Shown in pieces: positions 1 to 7,841 of a stretch of DNA of 64,000 bases; positions within the stretch are counted from its first letter, which is position 1; each line of letters opens with the position of its first letter. Source of the DNA: Verrucomicrobiota bacterium (lineage in GTDB: Bacteria; Verrucomicrobiota; Verrucomicrobiia; Verrucomicrobiales; Akkermansiaceae); contig JAPLUI010000127.1 of NCBI GenBank assembly GCA_026397725.1, positions 19,920-83,919 of the forward strand. The letters run 5' to 3'. A program made the position numbers and the translations under genes. A model generated the notes under the pieces. It was not told where the DNA came from. It worked only from the letters and a program-made list of their open reading frames with translations, and did not search any database.

Positions 1-1909
1 TTACCGTTACCCAGGCCGAACCGTTCCAGTATTGCATCTGGCCTGTGGCAGTACCCGTTGTTTGCGCATCCAATTTGGTTTTATCCGCCGCGCTCATGCT
101 TCCGGCAGCAGAGGTGGTTGCTGCGCTAATGGATATGGCAGGGGTAACTCCTCCGCTCGAAACAATGGGAGCCGTACCTGTAACATCCGTAACCGTACCA
201 ACAGCATGAGTGGTCCAACCTACTCCCCCACTGCTATTGGTTGTCAGAACCTGCCCATTGGTACCAATCGTACTGCTGACTACACCCGATGCGTCATTCA
301 ACAAAACACCTTTGGTGGTCAATGCGGGGATAACAATCTGGCCATTGCCCTTTATTCTCATTGTTTCAGTTAATGATGCACTGCTGCCATATCCGAACAC
401 AACATCACTGTTACTCGAAACGGTGTATATCTGAAGTTTATAATCCTGTACTCCTAAGCCATAATGGTTTGTCGCGGTTCCAAACAATGAAATTTTATCT
501 CCAAGAGTCGATCCGAAATTGAGAGGATAGACAGGGGTAATGCCTATACCAACATTCCCGGAAGCATAGTAAATATTCGAACCTGAGGTAATCCACTGGC
601 TGCTTACAAGGTTATCAACCTTTGTTTTATCAGCAGCGCTCATACTTCCGGCAGCGCTGGTAGTTGCCGCCGAAATTGAAATGGCAGGAGCATTTCCACC
701 GGATGAAACAATTGGAGCTGTTCCGGTAACTCCGGTAACGGTTCCACCCGCAGGAGTTGTCCAGCTTGTACCGCCAATGCCGTCGGTGGTAAGAACATTT
801 CCGCTTGTACCTCTTGTTGCAGGCAGGGTTAGGCTTGTTGCTTTTCCATTTCCATTGATGATAAGAGAGCCTCCGATTCTTGTATTTCCATTTTTTAGAA
901 TTGAGAGAGCATCACTTCTACCATTATCTGATCCATTCCCAATCACAAAAAGACGGTCAGTTGATACAAAAGATGTTGGATCGCCTGTGCCAACTGTGGC
1001 ATTTATGCCAAGCGCCGTTTCTCCGAAAGATTGTGCGGTATTAAGATAACCTGATGCGAAAGATCTATCGCCACTTGAGGTATTATTAGCTCCAATGGCT
1101 GTAGCATACTGTCCACTTGAGGTATTTACTAAGCCAATGGCAGTAGAATTACTTCCGCTTGCAGTGTTATTGTATCCAACTGCAAAGGAACTCTCTCCGC
1201 TTGTATGATTTTGACCGCCAATTGCAATAGAATATTGTTCGCTTGCAGTATTATTAGATCCAACTACAAAGGAACCAGCTCCGCTTGCAGTATTAGCACC
1301 TCCAACAGCAAAGGAACTAGTTCCGCTTGCAGTATTACTATTTCCAGCTGCAAAGGAAAGATTTCCGCTTGCTACTTGCGTAGGTGAACTCCTTAGCATC
1401 TGAAAATCAACTGCTTTTAGACCTCTGATTTTACCTCCTGCTGACGTTCCATCGGGTTGCTGGGCAAGTATGGAGCCGTTTCCTTTAGGCGAAATTACAA
1501 AGTCCACATCCGTTTGGGCGTCGTTTCGTGACAATAGTTTTACACCGTATTTGGTGTTATACAGGTAATTGCTTTCGGTGAAGTTCGTTAATCCCCCGAT
1601 GGCAGTTAAGGCCTTCCAGACCGGTGTACCCTGGGTTCCTGAATTGTAATAATACCCGGGTATCAATCCCGAACCATCTGTGGTGTTGTAAACCAGCAGG
1701 CTTGTTGCCGGAGAAGGAACGGTGGTTGCATCGTTTACCCCGGTCAAAGCAATTTGCGGTATCAGCAAACCTTTGTTCGCAGATTTCACCTGGAGCATGG
1801 CCGAATTGTCGGGGGTGCTGCCATCGTCGTTAATGCCCACGTTTTGGGCAAATAGTCTAAGGTTCAGTATTAAGACAAATGCCACTGCTAGAGTTAAACT
1901 GGCTTTCAT
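1..1909 (-). CDS. Bacteroidota-type secreted adhesin / tail-fibre-like protein with YadA-like head repeats (3' end outside window)
   Basis: Read on the minus strand from ATG at 1909, the frame stays open to the window edge (636 codons, no stop). It begins with a signal peptide (MKASLTLAVAFVLILNLRLF, then AQ). Next comes VGINDDGSTPDNSAMLQVKS followed by KGLLIP, the classic start of Bacteroidota secreted proteins. Residues about 173-295 hold eight to nine 14-residue repeats of the type SFAVGYNNTASG, the YadA/Hia head pattern that forms left-handed beta-rolls in trimeric adhesins. Two copies of a segment with TGTAPIVSSGG and SAADKTK lie near residues 385-435 and 566-616. Such proteins are surface or phage-tail-like fibres; the role here is unknown. 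Base composition is clearly AT-richer than the rest, and the upstream AAAACGAAAACATG lacks a Shine-Dalgarno site, also Bacteroidota-like. Either transferred DNA or a chimeric contig end. Confidence 0.8.
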   Translation of the reverse strand, partial: MKASLTLAVAFVLILNLRLFAQNVGINDDGSTPDNSAMLQVKSANKGLLIPQIALTGVNDATTVPSPATSLLVYNTTDGSGLIPGYYYNSGTQGTPVWKALTAIGGLTNFTESNYLYNTKYGVKLLSRNDAQTDVDFVISPKGNGSILAQQPDGTSAGGKIRGLKAVDFQMLRSSPTQVASGNLSFAAGNSNTASGTSSFAVGGANTASGAGSFVVGSNNTASEQYSIAIGGQNHTSGESSFAVGYNNTASGSNSTAIGLVNTSSGQYATAIGANNTSSGDRSFASGYLNTAQSFGETALGINATVGTGDPTSFVSTDRLFVIGNGSDNGRSDALSILKNGNTRIGGSLIINGNGKATSLTLPATRGTSGNVLTTDGIGGTSWTTPAGGTVTGVTGTAPIVSSGGNAPAISISAATTSAAGSMSAADKTKVDNLVSSQWITSGSNIYYASGNVGIGITPVYPLNFGSTLGDKISLFGTATNHYGLGVQDYKLQIYTVSSNSDVVFGYGSSASLTETMRIKGNGQIVIPALTTKGVLLNDASGVVSSTIGTNGQVLTTNSSGGVGWTTHAVGTVTDVTGTAPIVSSGGVTPAISISAATTSAAGSMSAADKTKLDAQTTGTATGQMQYWNGSAWVTV

Positions 1910-1930
1910 GTTTTCGTTTTATGTTAAGGG

Positions 1931-1957
1931 TTACTGCTGAGAATTTGCTTTTTCGGG
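1931..1957 (-). repeat. Tail of the dispersed boundary repeat at the junction with the foreign gene
   Basis: On the minus strand this reads AAAAAGCAAATTCTCAGCAG, closely matching the tail of the repeat found at about ten other gene boundaries in this window (for example 55440-55460 and 58811-58835). The Bacteroidota-like gene starts 22 bp further on. The motif therefore marks the edge between GC-rich host DNA and the foreign segment. Confidence 0.6.
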
Positions 1958-2033
1958 TTGGTTGGGATGAGGAAGCCAGCCGGCATCGGTGGTTTCATCA
2001 CGCGCCGTATCCAAGCACAATTCCGGCCCGGGC

Positions 2034-2057
2034 AATGAGAGGGATTTCCCTCTCATT
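2034..2057 (-). terminator. Perfect inverted repeat downstream of the two-component operon
   Basis: Stem AATGAGAGGGA (2034-2044), tight TT centre, stem TCCCTCTCATT (2047-2057). It lies 10 bp beyond the response regulator stop. There is no T-tract, so it may be a bidirectional hairpin or an RNA-stabilising element rather than a canonical intrinsic terminator. Confidence 0.5.
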
Positions 2058-2067
2058 CGGCGGGAGT

Positions 2068-2694
2068 TCAGAGGAGGGTGGACCCGGCGATGTCGTGAAT
2101 GGCCAGGCGGCGCAGTTCCTTGATGCCCTGCAAGCTGAGCTTGTCGGTAATGCGAACGCAGTAGGATTCCAGGGTGCGGACGCTGATCCCCAGTTGGTGG
2201 GCGATCTCCGCGTTGTTCAGGCCCTGTCCCAGCAGCTTGAAAATCCTCTGTTGTTGGCCGTTCAAGGTATCCAGTGGTGTCAATTCCCGCAGGGCTGCCA
2301 TCACGCGGGGGCTCAGGTAACGATCACCCGCCAGCACCGCCCGGATGGCCTCGAGCAGTGATTGGGCCGCCTCCCGTTTGGTGACATAGCCGTCGGCCCC
2401 CGCGTCCAGCGCCCGGCGGATCACCGTGGAAACCTCGTGCATGGAATAAACGACCACAGCCAGCCCGCGAGCGGTCAATAGTTTGATGAGATCGATGCCG
2501 TTCTCTTCGCCCAGCGTAAGATCAACTACGGCCAAGCGGCTGGCAGCGAGCGCCGGATGCGCCAGTGCTGTTGCGTTGCCGTCCGCCTGTCCTGCCACCG
2601 CGAACCCGGCACCCGTTAGCAAATGGCCCAAGGCCTCCCGAACCAACGGATGGTCGTCCACCAGGAAAACCAAGGGTCGCTCGGAGGGGCTCAT
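2068..2694 (-). CDS. NarL/FixJ-family response regulator
   Basis: 208 residues from the ATG at 2694 (MSPSERPLVFLVDDHPLV). I chose this start because the receiver domain begins at once and because the ATG overlaps the stop of the upstream kinase gene by four bases (ATGA). The receiver domain (about 8-125) shows the acidic DD pair, the phospho-acceptor Asp in VVDLTLGEENG, and the conserved Lys in GYVTKREA. A LuxR-type helix-turn-helix follows (NNAEIAHQLGISVRTLESYC), so it is a DNA-binding output regulator. Translational coupling to the kinase makes them a cognate pair. Targets are not visible; the divergently transcribed GH106 gene is a plausible one by position only. Confidence 0.92.
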   Translation of the reverse strand: MSPSERPLVFLVDDHPLVREALGHLLTGAGFAVAGQADGNATALAHPALAASRLAVVDLTLGEENGIDLIKLLTARGLAVVVYSMHEVSTVIRRALDAGADGYVTKREAAQSLLEAIRAVLAGDRYLSPRVMAALRELTPLDTLNGQQQRIFKLLGQGLNNAEIAHQLGISVRTLESYCVRITDKLSLQGIKELRRLAIHDIAGSTLL

Positions 2695-4061
2695 GGGGCG
2701 ACCTCCGGTCCTGGCAGGCGGCAGGTGACCCGCATGCCGCCGTTTGCATCCGCCGCCAGCCACAGCGTGCCACCGATCAACTTGGCGCGATATGTCATGA
2801 TGCTGAGGCCCAAGCCGGCGACCGGGACCGCGCCGGGAACCGCGGCTTGGCCGTCGTCGGCGATTTGCAGGGTGATTGCGCCGGCATGTTGTTCCAGGGT
2901 GATCGCGACCCGCGAGCAACGCGCGTGTTTGATCGAATTGGTGACCGCCTCGCGGGCGATCCGATAGAGATGCAGCGCGTGTTCGGGGTTCTGGATGGCC
3001 AGCTCGTGATTAGCCCGGAGATCGCAAGCGATCCCGTGGTGGTCGCGCGCTTCACGGCACAAGCCCTCCAGCGCGGGGAGCAGCCCGTCAGGGTCCATGG
3101 CCACCGGGCATAGGCCCTGGGCCACGTCATAAGCAAGGCCGATGGCGTCCTGAAGCGCCACCCGGATCTTCGTCACGGCCGGGGTATCGTCCGCGCCTGC
3201 CACTCGCCGCTGATTTTCCAGAGTTAAACAATTCAGCAGCGCGGCGGTCAGGTGCTGGCACAGGCCATCGTGCAATTCCGCGCCAAGGCGCCGCCGCTCG
3301 TCATCGCCGAGGCGGCTGAGTTCCTCCTCGAGGCGTTGCCGGTCCGCCGTTTCCACTTCCAGTTGCCGCAGTGCCATGCGTTCGGCGATCATCGTGCGGC
3401 GTTGTAGGGTTTGGAAGCGGGTGAATAGGATCATCAGGATCAGCCCGGAGATCAGCCACAGCAGCCATTGCAAGGCCCAGTAGGTGGGCGGGGAGGAGAC
3501 ACCAGCCACGGACTCCCCCAGATCTGCCAGCAAACCGTAGTGGAGCAACAGCGGCACGATTGCGAACAACAGAGCGCACAGCCCGGCCGCCAACCACCCG
3601 GCCTGCGGACCGGCGAGCAGCAAGGCCAGCAATGGCACAATCAGGAGGGAAATCCGCCCGTGCCCCGCCAATTGTCCGACTGCCAATTGAATGGCGCCCA
3701 CCCCCGCACACACCGCCAGGAAGATGCTGAGGCGCGTCCGCAACTCCAAGCGCGTCCGGAGCGTCGCAAGCAACATGACCAAATAGAGCAACACGCAAAC
3801 GGCACGCAGCGGCCACGGCACCACCACCACCCGCCCGGCGACTAGGGCGGACAGCGGCACCAGCATGATCGTCGAATACACCGCCAAGAGGACACGCAAG
3901 ACCCGCTCCCGCCAAGTGGCAAGGATGGCATCCACCTCGCTCGCCACCGCTGCCAGCGTGGCCGCCGCACCAGCAGCGGGATTTTCCAGTGGCTGCCAGC
4001 CGCCGGGCTCTCCGGTCGGAGCGCGGTGCTGGAGCGCGGGTAGTGTGCTGGAAGGGGTCAC
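2691..4061 (-). CDS. Membrane sensor histidine kinase, HisKA_3 type
   Basis: 456 residues from a GTG start. Residues about 55-215 contain five or six hydrophobic segments (for example LLIVPLLALLLAGPQAGWLA and WALQWLLWLISGLILMILFT), giving an integral-membrane sensor with little extracellular domain. A short coiled linker leads to the dimerisation/phospho-acceptor helix ERRRLGAELHDGLCQHL near residue 257, with His in the LHDG motif, then a HATPase domain with N-box (REAVTNSIKHA), G1 (IADDGQ) and a GLGLSIM motif. This is the NarX/DesK-like class that pairs with NarL-type regulators such as the overlapping downstream gene. The ligand is unknown. GTG is the first plausible start, but a slightly later one cannot be excluded. 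Confidence 0.92.
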   Translation of the reverse strand: MTPSSTLPALQHRAPTGEPGGWQPLENPAAGAAATLAAVASEVDAILATWRERVLRVLLAVYSTIMLVPLSALVAGRVVVVPWPLRAVCVLLYLVMLLATLRTRLELRTRLSIFLAVCAGVGAIQLAVGQLAGHGRISLLIVPLLALLLAGPQAGWLAAGLCALLFAIVPLLLHYGLLADLGESVAGVSSPPTYWALQWLLWLISGLILMILFTRFQTLQRRTMIAERMALRQLEVETADRQRLEEELSRLGDDERRRLGAELHDGLCQHLTAALLNCLTLENQRRVAGADDTPAVTKIRVALQDAIGLAYDVAQGLCPVAMDPDGLLPALEGLCREARDHHGIACDLRANHELAIQNPEHALHLYRIAREAVTNSIKHARCSRVAITLEQHAGAITLQIADDGQAAVPGAVPVAGLGLSIMTYRAKLIGGTLWLAADANGGMRVTCRLPGPEVAP

Positions 4062-4274
4062 TGTTCAAGCCGGGTTTCCTCGAACGCGACACTAAGATCT
4101 GCCCTTCCCATTCCAAGATCAATCGGCACGGGACTCAAAAATAGAAACATCCGACTTGAAAGATCCCACCCCCTGAGCACGATTCTTATTCCACTCCAAT
4201 GATGCTCATTCCACCCTCACTCCGTCGGCTGCTGCACCTTGCGATGAGATCACCTTCATCCCCGGAGCCTAAAA

Positions 4275-7085
4275 ATGAAACATCGATTGACTGCCCCATC
4301 CTCGCGAACCATCAGGTGGCTTTCATCCACGCTGCTCTTGGCTTTCATCATTCAAAGCGGTCTCGGGCAAGGCAGTGAGGAAGTGACTGCCCTTGCCACC
4401 ACCGGGAATCCAACCGCAATCGCACCGGCTTCGGCCAGAGCCGGGGACCGGTTGTCGCCGGCGGAGTTTGCCAACCCGCCGGTCCATGTCAGGCCCGGTT
4501 CGTATTGGGATTGGCTCAATGGATCAATCACCCGGGAGCAAATCACCCGCGATTTGGAGGCGATGAAAAGCAGCGGCATGCGCGGCGGCGACATTTGGGA
4601 TGTGGCCGCCGCTGCCGATCCCGACCGGCGGGTGCCTGCCGGGCCCGCGTTTCTCGGGCCGGAGTCCACCCAACTCATCGGCCATGCGATCCGCGAGGCC
4701 GACCGGCTTGGCTTGGAGATTGGCCTGGTTGCCTCCAGCGGCTGGAATGCGGGCGGCAGTTGGATTCCGCCGGAGCACGCTGGCAAGGGCCTCTATCATT
4801 CAATCACCGCGGTGACCGGGCCCAGCGAGTTTCATGCCGAACTGCCCCTGCCGGAGTTGCCGGAACATTGCCCGCGCGATGCGCAAGGCCGGCCGGCCTA
4901 TCTACGCGAAGTTGCGGTGCTGGCCGTGCCTCATGGCCAATCGAAAACGCTGACCGATGTGAACCAGGTGGTGGACCTAACGGAAAAGATGGCCCCCGAT
5001 GGCAGGCTGCGATGGAACGCGCCCGCGGGGGAGTGGGATATCCTGCGTTTTGTGTGCATGAATCACGGGCAGCAGTTGATCGTGCCGAGTCCGAATTCCG
5101 GCGGGCCGATGATCGACTTCTTCGACCCCCGGGCCACTGAGTTTCATCTCCATCATATCGTCACCACGATTCTGAGGGAACTGGGGCGCAAGTCGTTCGA
5201 GGGGACCAGTTTCAAGACGATCGAGTTCGACAGCATGGAACTCGACGGGTTCACGCCATGGAACGAGATCATGGCCGCCGAGTTCGAGCGCCGCGTGGGT
5301 TATCCGATGCGCCGGTATTTGCCCCTGTTAGCGGGATGGAAGTTAGAAGATGACGCGGCTCAGCGGCAATTTCTCTACGATTGGCGCAGGCTCGTGAGCG
5401 ACCAATTGATTGACTCGCATTACGTGACGGGCCGGAAGTTTCTCGAAGCCTACGGATTGAAACTCATCGCCGAATCGGGCGGGCCCGGGCCTCCGATCTG
5501 GGCCTCCAATCCGGTGGATGGAATCAAGGCGCTCGGGGCGGTTGACATCCCGCGGGGCGAATTCTGGAACCGCCATCGCGGGATCTTCCTAGTCAAAGAA
5601 ATCGCTTCAGCCGCACATGTCTATGACAAACGGCTGGTGGATGCGGAATCGTTCACCACCTGGCGGCGTTGGATCGATGGGCCGCTGAGTCACAAGCAAC
5701 TGGCCGACCGGGCGCTCTGCGAGGGTTTGAATTGTTTCTCCTTGGCCACGTTTGCCAGCTCCCCGCCCGAGGCGGGCCTTCCCGGTTGGGCCTTTCATGC
5801 CGGCACGGATATCAACCCGGCGGCCACTTGGTGGCCGATGGCCAGCGGCTTGATGGACTACCTGGCGCGGTGCTCGTACATGCAGCGCCAAGGGTGGTTT
5901 GTGGCCGATGTTTGTTATTATTACGGCGATCAGGCGCCGAATTTTTATCCACCGTTGTGCGATGTCGAGGAAAAGCCGTTGTTAGAACATCTCGCTCCGT
6001 GCCACGATTATGACGTCTGTTCGTCAGAGGTGATTCTTGAGCGGATGCGCGTGGAAAAGGGACGGATCGTGCTGCCGGACGGCATGAGCTATGCCGCACT
6101 CGTGCTGCCCGAACAGGATCATATCCCCGCCGGCGTTCTCGAGAAAATCCGCTCGCTCGTGACCGAGGGTGCCACGGTGATCGGCCACCAAAGCCCGACG
6201 CGTGCCCCGGGCATCAAAGACCAGCCGGCGGAAACCGCGAAAGTGGCACGCTTGACCGAGGAGCTTTGGGGACCTGACAAACAGTTAGATGAGCGGGACA
6301 AGCCAGCGGTTCTGATCCGGCTGATCGACAAGGGCCGGTTCATCATTGCCCGCGACCGCAGTGCGGCGCTGCGGGAAATCGGCGTGATCGCGGATTTCGA
6401 AATCGCCGGGCGCGGCCAAGGGGACCTGGGGCCATTGGACTTCATTCACCGGAAAACAACGGATGACGAATTCTATTTCATCCGCAACAAGCCGTTGGAT
6501 CCGATCGCCTGCCATACCTTCGTGGCGGCGGAAACTCCCGCGCCGCTGACCCTCGACGGCCCGTGGCAGGTCGAGTTCCCGGAGGGCTGGGGCGCACCGC
6601 GAACGACAACCTTCGACAAGCTGCGAAGCTGGACCGAGTCGGACAACGAGGGGGTCCGGTTCTTCTCGGGCATCGCCACCTACCGGAAAACCGTCGAAGT
6701 GCCGGATTCATTGGCGCAACAGCAACGCCTATTTCTGGAACTCGGCGACCTGGCGGAGACCGCCGAAGTCGCGCTCAACGGCAAGCGCCTCGGGCTGACC
6801 TGGCTGCCGCCTTATCGGATAGAAATCTCCGGCGCGGTTCATGCCGGCGCGAATCAGTTGGAGATCCTGGTCGCGAACCTCTGGGCCAACCGGCTCAATG
6901 GGGATTCGTTGCGGCCCGAATCAACCCGCTTCACGCGCAGCAACCTCGATCGGATTCAAACCGATCCCACTTCGGACAGTTCATACGGCAGAGTTCCCGG
7001 CGGCAAGACCCGGCCCGTTTACACCGCAATCCCACCGCTGATGAAGTCGGGCCTGTTTGGTCCGGTTAGAATGATTGCACCCTGA
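4275..7085 (+). CDS. Secreted GH106 alpha-L-rhamnosidase
   Basis: 936 residues, with a signal peptide (hydrophobic LLLAFIIQSGL, cleavage near the following GQG). The N-terminal half has the GH106 signature: PPVHVRPGSYWDWLNGSITR, a LEAMKSSGMRGG strand, then GLVASSGWNAGGSWIPPEHA. The barrel continues with EFDSMELDGFTPW and a late SYMQRQGW segment. A C-terminal jelly-roll resembles the galactose-binding domain of these enzymes (TYRKTVEVPDSL and later EVALNGKRLGLTWLPPYRIE). GH106 enzymes remove terminal alpha-L-rhamnose from pectic rhamnogalacturonan and similar glycans. The length is normal for the family (about 900-1100). The gene is monocistronic and divergent from the two-component pair. Confidence 0.88.
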   Translation: MKHRLTAPSSRTIRWLSSTLLLAFIIQSGLGQGSEEVTALATTGNPTAIAPASARAGDRLSPAEFANPPVHVRPGSYWDWLNGSITREQITRDLEAMKSSGMRGGDIWDVAAAADPDRRVPAGPAFLGPESTQLIGHAIREADRLGLEIGLVASSGWNAGGSWIPPEHAGKGLYHSITAVTGPSEFHAELPLPELPEHCPRDAQGRPAYLREVAVLAVPHGQSKTLTDVNQVVDLTEKMAPDGRLRWNAPAGEWDILRFVCMNHGQQLIVPSPNSGGPMIDFFDPRATEFHLHHIVTTILRELGRKSFEGTSFKTIEFDSMELDGFTPWNEIMAAEFERRVGYPMRRYLPLLAGWKLEDDAAQRQFLYDWRRLVSDQLIDSHYVTGRKFLEAYGLKLIAESGGPGPPIWASNPVDGIKALGAVDIPRGEFWNRHRGIFLVKEIASAAHVYDKRLVDAESFTTWRRWIDGPLSHKQLADRALCEGLNCFSLATFASSPPEAGLPGWAFHAGTDINPAATWWPMASGLMDYLARCSYMQRQGWFVADVCYYYGDQAPNFYPPLCDVEEKPLLEHLAPCHDYDVCSSEVILERMRVEKGRIVLPDGMSYAALVLPEQDHIPAGVLEKIRSLVTEGATVIGHQSPTRAPGIKDQPAETAKVARLTEELWGPDKQLDERDKPAVLIRLIDKGRFIIARDRSAALREIGVIADFEIAGRGQGDLGPLDFIHRKTTDDEFYFIRNKPLDPIACHTFVAAETPAPLTLDGPWQVEFPEGWGAPRTTTFDKLRSWTESDNEGVRFFSGIATYRKTVEVPDSLAQQQRLFLELGDLAETAEVALNGKRLGLTWLPPYRIEISGAVHAGANQLEILVANLWANRLNGDSLRPESTRFTRSNLDRIQTDPTSDSSYGRVPGGKTRPVYTAIPPLMKSGLFGPVRMIAP

Positions 7086-7146
7086 AACTACCGGTGAGGC
7101 ACCGTTCATGAAAATGTCCGACCAGGTTCGGTTGCTGTCCCAGAAG

Positions 7147-7281
7147 GGATCGCTGAAGCTGCCGCTGTCGAGCACCACCTTGAAGATGGCATCGGTCGCA
7201 TGGCCACCCACAAGCGGCAGGTTCAGGGCATCGTACTGACCATCCAGGAAGTTGCCGCGACCCTCGGCATCGCAACACCTT
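7147..7281 (+). pseudogene. Possible fragment of an ECF sigma factor, region 4
   Basis: One plus-strand frame reads RMATHKRQVQGIV followed by LTIQEVAATLGIATP and then a stop. LTIQEVAATLGIA matches the helix-turn-helix start of sigma region 4.2, and the preceding THKRQVQGIV resembles the segment before it. There is no start and no region 2, and the next sigma remnant begins about 90 bp downstream, so this looks like the debris of a second copy. The 7086-7371 stretch otherwise shows nothing I can name. Confidence 0.35.
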
Positions 7282-7710
7282 TCCCCTGAAATGCGCGAGT
7301 TTTCGGGGACAGCTCATCTTTCACGGCCGGTTTCTGATTGCCAAAGGCTTGGCGAGAAGGTAGCGTGCGAAATGGCAGACGGCAGTGACCATGTGACCCG
7401 CATCCTGATCGACCGGGCGCGGCATCGCAAAGCCGTCCGGCATGGGGGAGAATTGCAGCGGACCGAGTTCGCGGAAGACATCATCGCCGTTCCTTCGGTG
7501 AAAGATGACGAGATTCTTGCCATCAACGAAATCCTCGATCGCTTCGCCCAAATCGAACCACGCAAGGCCGAGGTGGTCAAGTTGCGCTATTTCGTCGGCA
7601 TGACAATCGAAGAAACCGCCGAGGCCCTCGGCATTTCGACACCCACTGCGAAGCGCGACTGGATTTTTGCGCGGGCCTGGTTGTACCGGGAACTGCAACG
7701 GGACGGTTGA
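7252..7710 (+). pseudogene. N-terminally truncated ECF-family RNA polymerase sigma factor
   Basis: The conserved part runs from about 7372: RILIDRARHRKAVRHGGELQ is the end of sigma region 2 with its linker, and EPRKAEVVKLRYFVGMTIEE with the following TAEALGISTPTAKRDW is region 4 with its helix-turn-helix. A full protein of this Verrucomicrobia/Planctomycetes type has about 190 residues; here roughly the first 80, including most of the -10-binding region 2, are missing and replaced by unrelated sequence behind a TTG. It would not work as a normal sigma factor. In this phylum such genes often precede a Ser/Thr kinase gene, as here (132 bp to the next start), so it is probably the relic of a sigma-kinase pair. 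Confidence 0.7.
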
Positions 7711-7747
7711 GCGGGGCATTCGGATTTTCCGGATCCATGGCGGACGC

Positions 7748-7782
7748 CGGAATAATTTGATCTTTTCTCCGGAGTTATTCCG
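7748..7782 (+). other. Inverted repeat in the leader of the kinase gene
   Basis: CGGAATAA (7748-7755) pairs with TTATTCCG (7775-7782) across a 19-base loop. It lies between the sigma remnant stop and the kinase start, so it could be an operator or a leader hairpin. No further evidence. Confidence 0.35.
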
Positions 7783-7841
7783 CATAGGCTGATCGGGGTC
7801 AGATAAAAGACGGTCTCAACTCCCACCAACAACCACCCGTC

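Noticed and set aside
1040..1390. 42-bp periodicity as a CRISPR array or minisatellite
   Set aside because: The period equals 14 codons of a continuous reading frame and encodes YadA-like repeats; there are no constant repeats with variable spacers.
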